Source of the DNA: Aurantiacibacter gangjinensis
Lineage (GTDB): Bacteria > Pseudomonadota > Alphaproteobacteria > Sphingomonadales > Sphingomonadaceae
Assembly (NCBI RefSeq): GCF_001886695.1
Contig: NZ_CP018097.1
Span: 1,197,001-1,261,000, forward strand
Direction: 5' to 3'
DNA: 64,000 nucleotides
The notes under the pieces are model-generated. The model was not told the origin of the DNA. It saw nothing but the letters and a program-made list of their open reading frames with translations, and did not search any database. Both the position numbers and the translations under genes were made by a program. Below are positions 25,327 through 34,416 of the stretch, in pieces; position 1 is the stretch's first letter; the number at the start of each line of letters is the position of its first letter.

Positions 25327-27249
25327 ATGCGCAAACCCCTTTTCGCCCTGACCGCCACAGCCATGCTGGCCGCCTGCAACACCGACATGGCCGAGCAGGA
25401 ACGCGTCGTCGCGCCCGTCCTGACCAGCGAGCAGGCTTTCGACGAATTCACATATGCCCGCCCGCAAGAGGCGCGCGTCACCCATGTGGCGTTCGATCTC
25501 GATCTCGATTTCGAGGGGCGCCGGGTGGAAGGCACCGCCACGCTGGACGTGCAGGCTGCCGAGGATGCAACCGAGATCGTGCTCGATTCCGACGGGCTGG
25601 TGATCGGTGGCATTCAGGACGGCAATGGCAATGATCTGGACTATACCATTGGCGAGGCGGACCCCGACAAGGGTGAGCCCATCACCGTGCAGCTGGGCGA
25701 ACTGACCGGGCCGGGCCTGCAGCAGGTCGTCATCACTTATGCCAGTGGGCCCGATGCACCCGCGCTGCAATGGCTCGACCCAGAACAGACGGCGGGCGGC
25801 GAATATCCTTACGTCTTCAGCCAGGGGCAGGCGATCCTCAATCGCAGCTGGATACCCACGCAGGACAGCCCCGGCATCCGCCAGACCTGGGAAGCGCGCA
25901 TCACTGCGCCCAAGCCGCTCAATGTCGTGATGAGCGGCATCAGCCGCGGCGATCCGGAAGATGTCGGCGAAAACCGCCGCGCTTTCGAGTTCACCATGGA
26001 CAATTCCATCCCGCCCTATCTGATTGCGATTGCCGCCGGGAATATCGAATTCGCCGAACTTGGCCCCCGCTCGGGCGTGTGGGCAGAACCCGAAGTGATC
26101 GAGGAAGCGGCTGCGGAATTGTCCGACACCGAAGCCATGATCGATGCGGCGGAAGAGATTTACGGCACCTATCGCTGGGGCCGGTACGACATGATCGTGC
26201 TGCCGCCCGCCTTCCCCTATGGCGGGATGGAAAACCCGGTGATGACTTTTCTTACGCCGACTTTCATTGCGGGCGACCGGAGCAATACCGGCCTCATCGC
26301 ACATGAACTGGCGCATAGCTGGTCCGGCAATCTCGTAACCTATGCCAGCTGGCGCGATGGCTGGCTGAACGAGGGCGTCACCTCCTACCTCACCAACCGC
26401 ATTTCCGAAGCCGTGTTCGGGGTGGAGCGCGCCGAGCAGGAGCGCGCGCTGGAATTTGCAGGGATCGAAGGCGCGCTGGAAAGCCTTGGCAATGACAATC
26501 CGCGCACCGCGCTGCGCACGCCGGACGAGCTGAACCCGCTCGAATACAATTCGGCCATCATGTACGATAAGGGCGCGCTTTTTCTGCACACCGCGGAAAG
26601 CATCATCGGGCGCGAGCGTTTCGATGCCTTTATGCAGCAATGGTTCGATGAGAACGCGTTCCAGCCTGCGACCTCCGAAATGTTCCTTGCCGCGCTGCGC
26701 GAGAATGTCGTGCAGGGGGACGAGGAGCTGGAAGAGGCGCTGATGCTGGACGAATGGATTTACGGCACCGGCCTGCCGGAAAACGCCGTGCGTCCGGGCG
26801 AGGATGTGTTCGGCACCGTCGACACTGCCGTTGCCGCCTATGCAGACAGCCGCGAGCTTCCCGATGCCGAGGCATGGGCCAGCTGGAATGCGTTCGAGCA
26901 GCGCCGCTTCCTCGAAGAGCTGCCCGAAGAGCTGAGCAATACCGAGCTTGCCGCGCTGAATGAATCGCTGGGCCTATCGGAAACCGGCAATAACGAAGTG
27001 CTGTTCCTCTGGCTGGAGGCCGCGCTACGTAACGAATATGACCCCGCCGTGCCGCAGGCCGAGCAGTTCCTGGCCAGCGTGGGCCGCAACAAGTTCGTCG
27101 CCCCGCTGTTCAGCGCATTGTGGAGCACGGGCGATTGGGGCCGACCCATCGCCACGCGCATTTATGAGCAAACGCGCGGCAGCTATCACAGCTATACGCG
27201 CGGCAATGTGGACGGGATCACGGGCTACAGCGCCTCCGATGCGGGCTAG
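25327..27249 (+). CDS. M1 family metallopeptidase (aminopeptidase N / LTA4 hydrolase type), lipoprotein
   Basis: A 640-residue zinc aminopeptidase with lipobox LAAC (Cys17). The exopeptidase motif is PYGGMENP. The zinc site is HELAHSWSGNLVTYASWRDGWLNEG, with His326, Glu327, His330 and a downstream Glu. The C-terminal helical domain (about 480-640) resembles the leukotriene-A4-hydrolase C-terminal domain. It probably degrades peptides in the periplasm. The start at 25327 gives a clean signal peptide. Its stop codon overlaps the stop of the convergent exchanger gene (shared CTAG). Confidence 0.92.
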   Translation: MRKPLFALTATAMLAACNTDMAEQERVVAPVLTSEQAFDEFTYARPQEARVTHVAFDLDLDFEGRRVEGTATLDVQAAEDATEIVLDSDGLVIGGIQDGNGNDLDYTIGEADPDKGEPITVQLGELTGPGLQQVVITYASGPDAPALQWLDPEQTAGGEYPYVFSQGQAILNRSWIPTQDSPGIRQTWEARITAPKPLNVVMSGISRGDPEDVGENRRAFEFTMDNSIPPYLIAIAAGNIEFAELGPRSGVWAEPEVIEEAAAELSDTEAMIDAAEEIYGTYRWGRYDMIVLPPAFPYGGMENPVMTFLTPTFIAGDRSNTGLIAHELAHSWSGNLVTYASWRDGWLNEGVTSYLTNRISEAVFGVERAEQERALEFAGIEGALESLGNDNPRTALRTPDELNPLEYNSAIMYDKGALFLHTAESIIGRERFDAFMQQWFDENAFQPATSEMFLAALRENVVQGDEELEEALMLDEWIYGTGLPENAVRPGEDVFGTVDTAVAAYADSRELPDAEAWASWNAFEQRRFLEELPEELSNTELAALNESLGLSETGNNEVLFLWLEAALRNEYDPAVPQAEQFLASVGRNKFVAPLFSALWSTGDWGRPIATRIYEQTRGSYHSYTRGNVDGITGYSASDAG

Positions 27250-28226
27250 GCAGCCGCGGGCGCAAGGAAGAGCAGGGCGGTGTATCCGGCGTAAAGCGCA
27301 AGGAACACCGCTCCTTCCCAGCGCTTGAGCGTCCAACCCGTTCGCAGGAACAGCAGCAGCAGGGCGGTGACGCCCAGCAGCACCCAGATATCGAGCGCGG
27401 CAATCTGTTGCGGCACCGCCAGCGGCTGCACCAGCGCGGTGATGCCGAGAATGCCGAACACGTTGTATATGTTCGACCCCACGACATTGCCCAGCGCCAC
27501 GTCGCCGTGCCCGCGCAGCGCGGCGACGACGCAGGCGACCAGCTCCGGCAGCGATGTGCCAACCGCCACGATGGTGAGTCCGATGACCGCTTCGGATACG
27601 CCCCAACCTTGCGCCAGCGCGATCGCGCCCTCCACCAGCAGGCCCGCGCCGTAAATGGCAGCTGCGATGCCGGCGATGGTCATTACCGCGAGCGCAGGGG
27701 TGCCTTTCGAGAGCGGGGTGGCGGGCGCGGCGACGGCATCTGTTGCCAGCGCCTCGTGCATTTGCGCCGCAGCGTCGCCCGATTGCCTCTCCGACAGATA
27801 GGCCCAGAGGATATAGCCGATCAGCGCCGCAATCAGCGCGATACCGGCGATACGCCCGATCCCGCCCGCCAGAACGCAAGCGAGCGCGGCGAGCGAGGAT
27901 GCCGCCAGCGCAATGCCATCGCGCTTGAAGGCTGCACGATTGGCGGCAAGCGGCAAGATCACTGCCGTGACGCCGAGGATCAGGATGATATTGGCGATAT
28001 TGGAGCCGACCACATTGCCAACCGCGATATCGCTCGATCCGGCGAACGCCGCCTGGATGCTGGTCGCCAGTTCGGGCATGGATGTGCCGAAGCCGACAAT
28101 GGTGAGCCCCGCCAGCAGCGGCGAGACGCCGAGCTTTTCGGCTATGCCGACCGCCCCGCGCACCAGCAATTCGCCGCCCAGCGCCAACAGCGCGAGACCG
28201 GCCAGGATCAGAACGGCAACGGACAT
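27246..28226 (-). CDS. Calcium/sodium (or K-dependent Na/Ca) exchanger, YrbG family
   Basis: A 326-residue inner-membrane exchanger with about ten helices in two inverted halves. Each half carries the alpha repeat: GFGTSMPELATSIQAAFAGSSDIAVGNVVGSNIANI and AVGTSLPELVACVVAALRGHGDVALGNVVGSNIYNV. The acidic GTSxPE and GNVVGSN motifs form the cation site. The start at 28226 (MSVAVLILAG) is chosen because the first helix follows at once. A cytosolic loop at about 150-170 is Ala-rich. Confidence 0.92.
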   Translation of the reverse strand: MSVAVLILAGLALLALGGELLVRGAVGIAEKLGVSPLLAGLTIVGFGTSMPELATSIQAAFAGSSDIAVGNVVGSNIANIILILGVTAVILPLAANRAAFKRDGIALAASSLAALACVLAGGIGRIAGIALIAALIGYILWAYLSERQSGDAAAQMHEALATDAVAAPATPLSKGTPALAVMTIAGIAAAIYGAGLLVEGAIALAQGWGVSEAVIGLTIVAVGTSLPELVACVVAALRGHGDVALGNVVGSNIYNVFGILGITALVQPLAVPQQIAALDIWVLLGVTALLLLFLRTGWTLKRWEGAVFLALYAGYTALLFLAPAAA

Positions 28227-28357
28227 ATCGACATGCTCCAGACCGTGCGATCGGCAGCGGTCTTGCAAAGCAAGTTTCGCGCGGCACGAACGGTTCCGGA
28301 ATGCCCACACAAATTCCGCTGGCATCGCAAATGCGGTTCTATTAAACGCCCGCGCCA

Positions 28358-29689
28358 ATGTCCGCACTGCGCGATCCCGTCCGGCTGATTCCCTTCCTGT
28401 TTGCGGGTTTCATCATTGTGGGCACCATCCTGCTTGCGATGCCTTTCTCCAGCGCATCCGGCGAGTGGACTTCGCTGGTGACGGCGTTCTTCACTTCGAC
28501 CTCTGCCGTCGCGGTGACCGGCCTCATCATCGAGGATACGCCGGTCTACTGGTCGATGTTCGGCCAGATCACCATCATGGTGCTGTTCCAGATCGGCGGC
28601 TTCGGCATTATGACCGCAGCCACGCTGCTCGGCCTCGTCGCCGGGCGGCAATTCGGCCTGCGCGACAAGATGGCGACGCAGGTGGAGCGCAGCCGGCTGG
28701 ATATCGGTGATGCCGGATCGGTGCTGAAACTGGTGCTGAAGATCACGGTGGTCGTAGAATCCGTGCTCGCCACCATCCTCGCCATCCGCTTTGCGACCGT
28801 GCACGATTATGCTTGGGAAGCGGCAATCTGGCACGGCATCTTCCACGCTATAAGCGCCTTCAACAATGCCGGTTTCTCGACCTTTTCCGACAGTCTGATG
28901 GGTTTCCAGACCGATCCGGTCATCCAGGTTCCGGTGATGCTCACCATCATCCTGACCGCGCTGGGCTACCCCGTGATGCAGGAATTGCGCGCACGGCCAT
29001 TGCAGTTTGCCAAGTGGACGCTGCACACGAAGATTACCGTGTCCGCCACCATCGTGCTGCTGCTGGTGGGCTTTTTCGCCACGCTGGGCATGGAATGGGA
29101 CAATCCCGATACGCTTGGCCCCATGTCGACCGGCGCCAAGGTGCTCAATTCGTGGTTCCATTCGATCACGCCGCGCACCACCGGCTTCAACACGCTGGAT
29201 ATGGGCGCGATGCGCGACCAGACCATCGTGCTCAATTATATCCTCATGTTCATCGGCGGCGGCAGTGCAGGTACGGCGGGCGGCATCAAGATTACGACCT
29301 TCGTGGTGCTGCTGATCATCGTCTGGTCGGAAATCCGCCGCCAGCGCGATGCGGTGGTGTTCGGCCGGCGGATCGAGCGAGGGGTGGAGCGGCAGGCGCT
29401 CTCCATCGCCACGTTGGGCGCGACGCTCATCATGCTGGCGACCATGTACCTGCTCTCCATCACCGGCCTGCCGCTGCGCGATGTTCTGTTCGAGGCGATC
29501 AGCGCCTTTTCGACCGTGGGCCTGTCCACCGGCATCACTGCCGACCTTCCGCCTTCGGGCCATATCGCGCTGTGCGTGCTGATGTTCGTAGGCCGCGTGG
29601 GAACCATCACCGTGGCCACCGCGCTTGCCCTTGGTGCTGCCCAGCACAAACCCTATCGCTATCCCGAGGAGGCCCCCATTGTCGGCTAA
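28358..29689 (+). CDS. TrkH/KtrB-type potassium transporter
   Basis: A 443-residue membrane protein of the TrkH/KtrB superfamily with four pore-loop repeats. Recognisable selectivity-filter segments include STSAVAVTGL, SAFNNAGFST, TPRTTGFNTLDM and SAFSTVGLSTGI. GGGSAGTAGGIKITTF is the gating-loop region. It imports K+ together with the RCK subunit encoded immediately downstream, which it overlaps by 11 bases. Short length and single partner point to KtrB rather than full-length TrkH. Confidence 0.92.
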   Translation: MSALRDPVRLIPFLFAGFIIVGTILLAMPFSSASGEWTSLVTAFFTSTSAVAVTGLIIEDTPVYWSMFGQITIMVLFQIGGFGIMTAATLLGLVAGRQFGLRDKMATQVERSRLDIGDAGSVLKLVLKITVVVESVLATILAIRFATVHDYAWEAAIWHGIFHAISAFNNAGFSTFSDSLMGFQTDPVIQVPVMLTIILTALGYPVMQELRARPLQFAKWTLHTKITVSATIVLLLVGFFATLGMEWDNPDTLGPMSTGAKVLNSWFHSITPRTTGFNTLDMGAMRDQTIVLNYILMFIGGGSAGTAGGIKITTFVVLLIIVWSEIRRQRDAVVFGRRIERGVERQALSIATLGATLIMLATMYLLSITGLPLRDVLFEAISAFSTVGLSTGITADLPPSGHIALCVLMFVGRVGTITVATALALGAAQHKPYRYPEEAPIVG

Positions 29690-30338
29690 ACGCAAACCTG
29701 TTCTCGTCATCGGCCTGGGCCGCTTCGGCGGTGCCGTGGCGCAAACGCTGGAGCGCATGGGGCACGAGGTCTTGGGCGTCGATACCGACCCCGCCTATGT
29801 CCAGCAATTCGCCGGCGAACTGACGCAGGTGGTGGAAGCCGACTGCACAGAGCTGGATTGCCTGTCCCGCCTGGGCGCAGGCGAGTTCGAAAGCGCGGTC
29901 GTCGGCATCGGCTCCGACATTGAGGCGAGCGTGCTGACCGTGCTGGCGCTGATCGATCTGGGCGTGCCCAATATCTGGGCCAAGGCCACGAACGAAAAAC
30001 ATGGCCGCATCCTGCAAAAGATGGGCGCGCATCACGTCGTATTCCCCGAGCAACGCATGGGCGAGCGCGTGGCGCGCCTGCTGAACGAGCGGCTGCTCGA
30101 TTTCATCAGCTTCGAGGACGAGTTCGCCATCGCCAAGCTGGCCGCGCCTGCCAGCATTGTCGGCGTGCCGCTGGTCACCAGCGAGTGCCGCAAGAAGCAC
30201 GGCGTCACCGTGGTCGGCGTGAAGCGCGAAGGCGAGGATTTCATCCATGCGACCCCCGACACGCTGATCCTGCCCGATGACCTTGTGGTTGTTTCCGGCC
30301 GCACCGAAGACATCGAGGCTTTCGCCGCGATCGGGTAG
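29679..30338 (+). CDS. TrkA/KtrA-type potassium channel regulatory subunit
   Basis: A 219-residue cytosolic RCK protein. Residues 7-35 are the Rossmann nucleotide-binding motif (VLVIGLGRFGGAVAQTLERMGHEVLGVDTD). The RCK_N domain runs to about 135 and RCK_C (TrkA_C) occupies about 145-219 (GVPLVTSECRKKHGVTVVGVKREG; DTLILPDDLVVVSGRTEDIEAF). The start is TTG at 29679, set by GAGGAGG seven bases upstream; no ATG fits. It overlaps the transporter gene and gates it in response to nucleotides. Confidence 0.92.
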   Translation: MSAKRKPVLVIGLGRFGGAVAQTLERMGHEVLGVDTDPAYVQQFAGELTQVVEADCTELDCLSRLGAGEFESAVVGIGSDIEASVLTVLALIDLGVPNIWAKATNEKHGRILQKMGAHHVVFPEQRMGERVARLLNERLLDFISFEDEFAIAKLAAPASIVGVPLVTSECRKKHGVTVVGVKREGEDFIHATPDTLILPDDLVVVSGRTEDIEAFAAIG

Positions 30339-30399
30339 CGCCTGCACTAACTGCTTTTTCCGCTTGCCGAAAAAGCTGCCGCACCGCACAATCGCGTCA

Positions 30400-32481
30400 A
30401 TGCTGCGCCAGTACGAACTTGTTGAGCGGGTCAAGGATTATGACCCCGACGCCGACGAGGCGCTGCTCAACCGCGCCTATGTGTACACGGTGCAAAAACA
30501 CGGCAGCCAGAAGCGCGCCAGCGGCGATCCGTATTTCAGCCATCCGGTAGAAGTCGCCGGGCTGATGACCGACCTGAAGCTGGACCAGCAGACCATCATC
30601 ACCGCGCTGCTGCACGATACGGTGGAAGATACGCTCGCCACCATCGACGATATCGAGGAAAATTTCGGCACCGAAGTCGCCCGGCTGGTGGACGGTGTCA
30701 CCAAGCTTTCCAAGATCGAGGCCATGCCGGAAAACGAGCGGGCGGCGGAAAACCTGCGCAAGTTCCTGCTCGCCATGTCGGAAGACTTGCGCGTGTTGCT
30801 GGTGAAGCTGGCAGACCGGCTGCACAATATGCGCACGCTGCATCACATCAAGAAGCCGGAAAAGCGCCGCCGAATCGCCCGCGAAACGATGGATATCTAC
30901 GCCCCGCTGGCAGAGCGGGTGGGCATGTACGAATATATGCGCGAGATGCAGCTGCTCGCCTTCGAGCAGCTGGAGCCGGAAGCCTATCACACCATCACCA
31001 AGCGGCTGGACCAGCTGCGCCAGAGCGATGCCGGGCAGGTCGACCGCATCGCGCTCGACATCAAGCAGGCGCTTTCGGGCGCCGGGCTGGATACGGAGAT
31101 ATGGGGCCGCGAGAAGCACCCCTATTCGATCTGGCGCAAGATGGCAGAGCGGCATGTCAGCTTTGAGCAGGTGACCGACATCATGGCCTTCCGCGTGCTG
31201 ACCGACAGCGTGGAGGATTGCTACCGCGCGCTGGGCGTCCTGCACCAGACCTTCCAGTTCGTGCCCGGGCGCTTCAAAGATTACATCTCCACGCCCAAGA
31301 ACAACGGCTACCGATCGCTGCACACCACATTGTTCTACGACCAGTCCATGCGCGTGGAGGTGCAGATTCGCACCCGCGAAATGCACCGCACCAACGGCTT
31401 CGGCCTTGCCGCGCACTGGGCGTACAAGCAGGGCGGGCAGGTGGACGGGCAAGTCGGCTGGCTGCGCGACCTGATCGAGATCGTGGAACAGAGCCACGAT
31501 GCCGAAGAGCTGATGGAGAACACCAAGCTCGCCATCTACCAGGACCGGATTTTCGCTTTCACGCCCAAGGGTTCGCTTTTCCAGCTGCCCAAGGGATCGA
31601 CTGCCGTAGACTTCGCCTTTGCCGTGCATACGGACCTTGGCGCGCAGACCGTGGGCGCCAAGATCAACGGCCGCCACATGCCGCTGCGCACGCCGCTGGG
31701 CAATGGCGACGTGGTGGAGATCATCAAGGGCAAGAATGCCGAACCGCAGCTGAGCTGGCTGGGATTCGTCGTCACCGGCAAGGCGCGCTCTGCCATTCGC
31801 CGGGCAGTGCGCCAGAAGGAGCGCAGCGAGATCGCCGAGATCGGCACCAAGCTGTTCGAGGAAATCACCGACCGCCTGCCTGCCAAGGTGGGCAAGAAGG
31901 CGATCCGGCAAGCTGTCGAGCGGCTCGGCATGAGCGATGTCGACGATTTCATGTACGCCATTGGCTCTGCCAAACTGTCCGATCGCGAGGTGATGGAAGC
32001 CGTTGTGCCGGGCAGCACAGCCGACCTGCCCAGCGATCCGCCGCAAGAACGCGCCATCTCCATCAAGGGGCTGACGCCGGGCGTCGGCTTCGACCTTGGC
32101 GAATGCTGCCACCCGGTGCCCGGTGACCGGATCGTGGGCCTGCGCCGCCCGCATGAAAGCGTGGAAGTCCACACGATCGACTGCCTGGAACTCGCCAATG
32201 GCGTGGATGCAGACTGGGTCGATCTGAGCTGGGGCGAACGATCCCAGGGCGCGGTCGGACGGCTGAACGTGGTACTTTACAACCGCCCTGGCACGCTGGC
32301 CGAAATGGCGGGCGCGTTCGCGCGCAATGCAGCCAATGTCATGCATCTGGAGCTGCTACAGCGCGACGATCCGTTCCACACCTATGCGGTAGATCTCGAA
32401 GTGCAAGATCTGGCGCACCTCACCCGCATCCTCAGCGCACTGCGTGCGACCGATGCCGTGGCGCAGGCGGACAGGGTCTAG
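30400..32481 (+). CDS. Bifunctional (p)ppGpp synthetase/hydrolase Rel
   Basis: A 693-residue RelA/SpoT homologue controlling the stringent response. The HD hydrolase domain has HPVEVAGLM, LLHDTVEDT and KLADRLHNMRTL. The synthetase domain includes GREKHPYSIWRKM and RFKDYISTPKNNGYRSLHT. The RFKD (RxKD) motif is the version of bifunctional enzymes. TGS (about 390-450, FAFTPKGSLFQLPKGSTAVDFAFAVHT), zinc-finger-like (GECCHPVPGD) and C-terminal ACT domains follow. The start at 30400 gives the family N-terminus. It is the only such gene in the window. Confidence 0.95.
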   Translation: MLRQYELVERVKDYDPDADEALLNRAYVYTVQKHGSQKRASGDPYFSHPVEVAGLMTDLKLDQQTIITALLHDTVEDTLATIDDIEENFGTEVARLVDGVTKLSKIEAMPENERAAENLRKFLLAMSEDLRVLLVKLADRLHNMRTLHHIKKPEKRRRIARETMDIYAPLAERVGMYEYMREMQLLAFEQLEPEAYHTITKRLDQLRQSDAGQVDRIALDIKQALSGAGLDTEIWGREKHPYSIWRKMAERHVSFEQVTDIMAFRVLTDSVEDCYRALGVLHQTFQFVPGRFKDYISTPKNNGYRSLHTTLFYDQSMRVEVQIRTREMHRTNGFGLAAHWAYKQGGQVDGQVGWLRDLIEIVEQSHDAEELMENTKLAIYQDRIFAFTPKGSLFQLPKGSTAVDFAFAVHTDLGAQTVGAKINGRHMPLRTPLGNGDVVEIIKGKNAEPQLSWLGFVVTGKARSAIRRAVRQKERSEIAEIGTKLFEEITDRLPAKVGKKAIRQAVERLGMSDVDDFMYAIGSAKLSDREVMEAVVPGSTADLPSDPPQERAISIKGLTPGVGFDLGECCHPVPGDRIVGLRRPHESVEVHTIDCLELANGVDADWVDLSWGERSQGAVGRLNVVLYNRPGTLAEMAGAFARNAANVMHLELLQRDDPFHTYAVDLEVQDLAHLTRILSALRATDAVAQADRV

Positions 32482-32653
32482 ACTGTCCTACAGCCTGTGT
32501 GCCGGTATATCGCGGCGGCGCTCTTTCTCATCGCTATCACCAGCCGCGCGCCGAAAATTCCCGGCGGAGTGTCAACTTCGCAAGATCCGCGATAACTGTT
32601 TCAAATTGCGTGATAAAGATCGCAAAATCGGCCGCTCCGGTCTGTCAGCTTTG

Positions 32654-33622
32654 TCAACTTTGCGGCTCCGCATCGACGCGTCGGACCGGCACCTCGACAT
32701 TGCACACATCCACCCCGCCAGCAGGCACCGTGTAAAACGCATCGTCGCGATTGGCCCGCACCGCGACATAGGCGGCAAAGCTCTGGCTTTCCGTGCTGAG
32801 ATATTCGAAGGACGGCGCGTCCTCCATCTCGCTGGCGAGCCGCACGGAGAGGATCGGCGTGCGCAAATGCGCCTCTTCCTCGCTGTAGAAGCCCAGTTCC
32901 CCGGAGCCGCGCGGCAGGCTGGAGAGATGCTCCATCCCGTCGATGATACGCCCGACAACGGCAAGGTTGCGATCCATATGCCGCTGTGGCTGGCCGATGA
33001 TCGTGTAAAGTTCAGCACCGGTGCCGGTGTCGGGCGCGTAACTCCGGCCGACGCCGACATAGCCATAACAGTGGATGGGCCATGCAGCGTCCAGAGACAT
33101 TGCAACGGGCCATCCGGCTACGGTGCCTACCAAAGACGCATAGGAGTCACGCGATCCAATAATGCGCGCCTCGGTAAAAGTGGCGGTCTCGTGATCTATA
33201 CCGGCTTCATTTAGGGAATATGTCCGAGGCAACCGCACTTCGTAGGGTATAGAAGGTGATTCAATACCAATCGGAACCGGCTTCTCCTCCGTCACATCGC
33301 CCCATTGGGTAACGTAATTGTCCTGCACGCGGTTTATACTCGTGCCGTCCCACCAATGGGCACGGGCGAGGGTGCGGATATTCTCCACCCAGGGCTGGCT
33401 GAAGGGCGGGGGGATCAGCTGGATGACCACGCGCCGGTCACTGCCGTAACTGTCGGGGGCCAGGTCCATCACCAGCAGATCATCAGGTGCGATGGCGATC
33501 CATTCGCTGTCCTGCGCGGCGGCGACGACGGAGGTTGGCGTTGCCGGCTCGGGCTCTGCCTCCTGCGCGATGGCGGGAAGCGAAAGGGCGAGGGCGAGCG
33601 TGCTGGCGATCAGGTGTTTCAT
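32654..33622 (-). CDS. Exported cyclophilin-type peptidyl-prolyl isomerase
   Basis: A 322-residue protein with a signal peptide (ALALSLPAIAQ). The cyclophilin domain (about 60-250) shows RTLARAHWWDGTSINRVQDNYVTQWGD, a variant of the FHRVIxxFMIQGGD core, and ELYTIIGQPQRHMDRNLAVVGRIIDGMEHL. Catalytic Arg and Gln are present in altered context, so activity is likely but not certain. The C-terminal 70 residues contain two Cys. The start at 33622 was chosen over 33631. It follows the zincin gene by 38 bases on the same strand. Confidence 0.83.
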   Translation of the reverse strand: MKHLIASTLALALSLPAIAQEAEPEPATPTSVVAAAQDSEWIAIAPDDLLVMDLAPDSYGSDRRVVIQLIPPPFSQPWVENIRTLARAHWWDGTSINRVQDNYVTQWGDVTEEKPVPIGIESPSIPYEVRLPRTYSLNEAGIDHETATFTEARIIGSRDSYASLVGTVAGWPVAMSLDAAWPIHCYGYVGVGRSYAPDTGTGAELYTIIGQPQRHMDRNLAVVGRIIDGMEHLSSLPRGSGELGFYSEEEAHLRTPILSVRLASEMEDAPSFEYLSTESQSFAAYVAVRANRDDAFYTVPAGGVDVCNVEVPVRRVDAEPQS

Positions 33623-33660
33623 GCCGCCCATCCTGCCACCGCGTTGCCGGATGGCAAGCC

Positions 33661-34065
33661 CTAGCGAACCTGCTCTTCCAGCGTGTGCATGTCTTCGTCC
33701 GACAGGCCGAAGTGGTGGCCGATCTCGTGCACCAGCACATGCGCCACCAGATGTTCGAGCGTTTCATCGCCGCGTTCCGACCATTCGAGCAGGATCGGCA
33801 TGCGGAACAGGCGGACGCGGTCAGGCATGGTGCCGGAATGTTCGATGCTGCGCTCGGTCAGCGGCACGCCTTCGTAAACGCCGGTCAGGTCGAACGGGCT
33901 TTCAATGTCCATTTCGGCAAGCAAATCGTCTTCGGCAAAGTCCTGCACCTGCATCACGACGGCGCCCAGATGCTCCGCAAAGGCAGGCGGGATGCGGTCC
34001 AGCGCGCGCTGCGCCATGGCCTCCATTTCGGCGATGGAAGGGGCGATGCCGATCGTCCGGGTCAT
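33661..34065 (-). CDS. Small zincin-like metallopeptidase family protein
   Basis: A 134-residue protein of the widespread actinobacterial/alphaproteobacterial zincin family. VAHVLVHEIGHHFGLSDEDM (about 107-126) has the HExxH zinc motif followed by Gly and a third acidic ligand candidate. FRMPILLEW and GVYEGVPLTERS are family blocks. Substrates are unknown and no signal peptide is present, so it is cytosolic. The start at 34065 (MTRTIGIAP) is preferred over a GTG at 34074. It is probably cotranscribed with the cyclophilin gene. Confidence 0.88.
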   Translation of the reverse strand: MTRTIGIAPSIAEMEAMAQRALDRIPPAFAEHLGAVVMQVQDFAEDDLLAEMDIESPFDLTGVYEGVPLTERSIEHSGTMPDRVRLFRMPILLEWSERGDETLEHLVAHVLVHEIGHHFGLSDEDMHTLEEQVR

Positions 34066-34147
34066 GCTGCGCACTTAAGGGCGGATTGCCCGCTTGTCAT
34101 CGCCCGCCCGCTCCGCTAGGTGCCCGCCTCTGCCAAGACAGGCATGC

Positions 34148-34238
34148 GGAGCGGTGGCCGAGTGGTCGAAGGCGCACGCCTGGAAAGTGTGTATACGGTA
34201 ACCCCGTATCGAGGGTTCGAATCCCTCTCGCTCCGCCA
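34148..34238 (+). tRNA. tRNA-Ser (anticodon GGA)
   Basis: A 91-base type II tRNA including encoded CCA. The acceptor stem GGAGCGG pairs with TCGCTCC (with a G-T pair). The D arm is TGGCCGAGTGGTCGAAGGC-like. The anticodon loop CTGGAAA gives GGA, reading UCC/UCU. The long variable arm contains TACGG / CCGTA, and the T arm GAGGGTTCGAATCCCTC is standard. The accessory region starts immediately downstream. Confidence 0.95.
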
Positions 34239-34279
34239 CCTGTAAGTCACTAATCTGCAAGAAAAATATACGGCTTGGA

Positions 34280-34303
34280 GAACGGCGCAGAACTGCGCCG
34301 TTC
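34280..34303. terminator. Perfect hairpin downstream of tRNA-Ser
   Basis: Arms GAACGGCGCAG and CTGCGCCGTTC are exact complements over 11 bases with a two-base AA loop, 42 bases after the tRNA. It could terminate the tRNA transcript or be a structured recombination site at the island edge. No T-run follows, so termination is uncertain. Confidence 0.4.
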
Positions 34304-34416
34304 TGCGCCTCATCCGGTACTGCAGAGAATCCCAAATCTGCATCATTGCGCGCTAAATGCGGGACTTTCTCTCCTAGCCTTTTCGGAGGTACGGGATTCG
34401 GTTGTGAGGTTGGGGA

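Noticed and set aside
25231-26640. A 469-codon open frame on the minus strand
   Set aside because: It is antisense to the M1 peptidase, which has all its zinc and exopeptidase motifs on the plus strand.
28208-29758. A 516-codon open frame on the minus strand
   Set aside because: It is antisense to the TrkH-type gene, with low-complexity His/Arg/Gln-rich translation and no ribosome site.
30397-32346. A 649-codon open frame on the minus strand
   Set aside because: It lies wholly antisense to the rel gene and results from GC-rich codon bias; its translation has no domain and is His/Leu/Gly-skewed.
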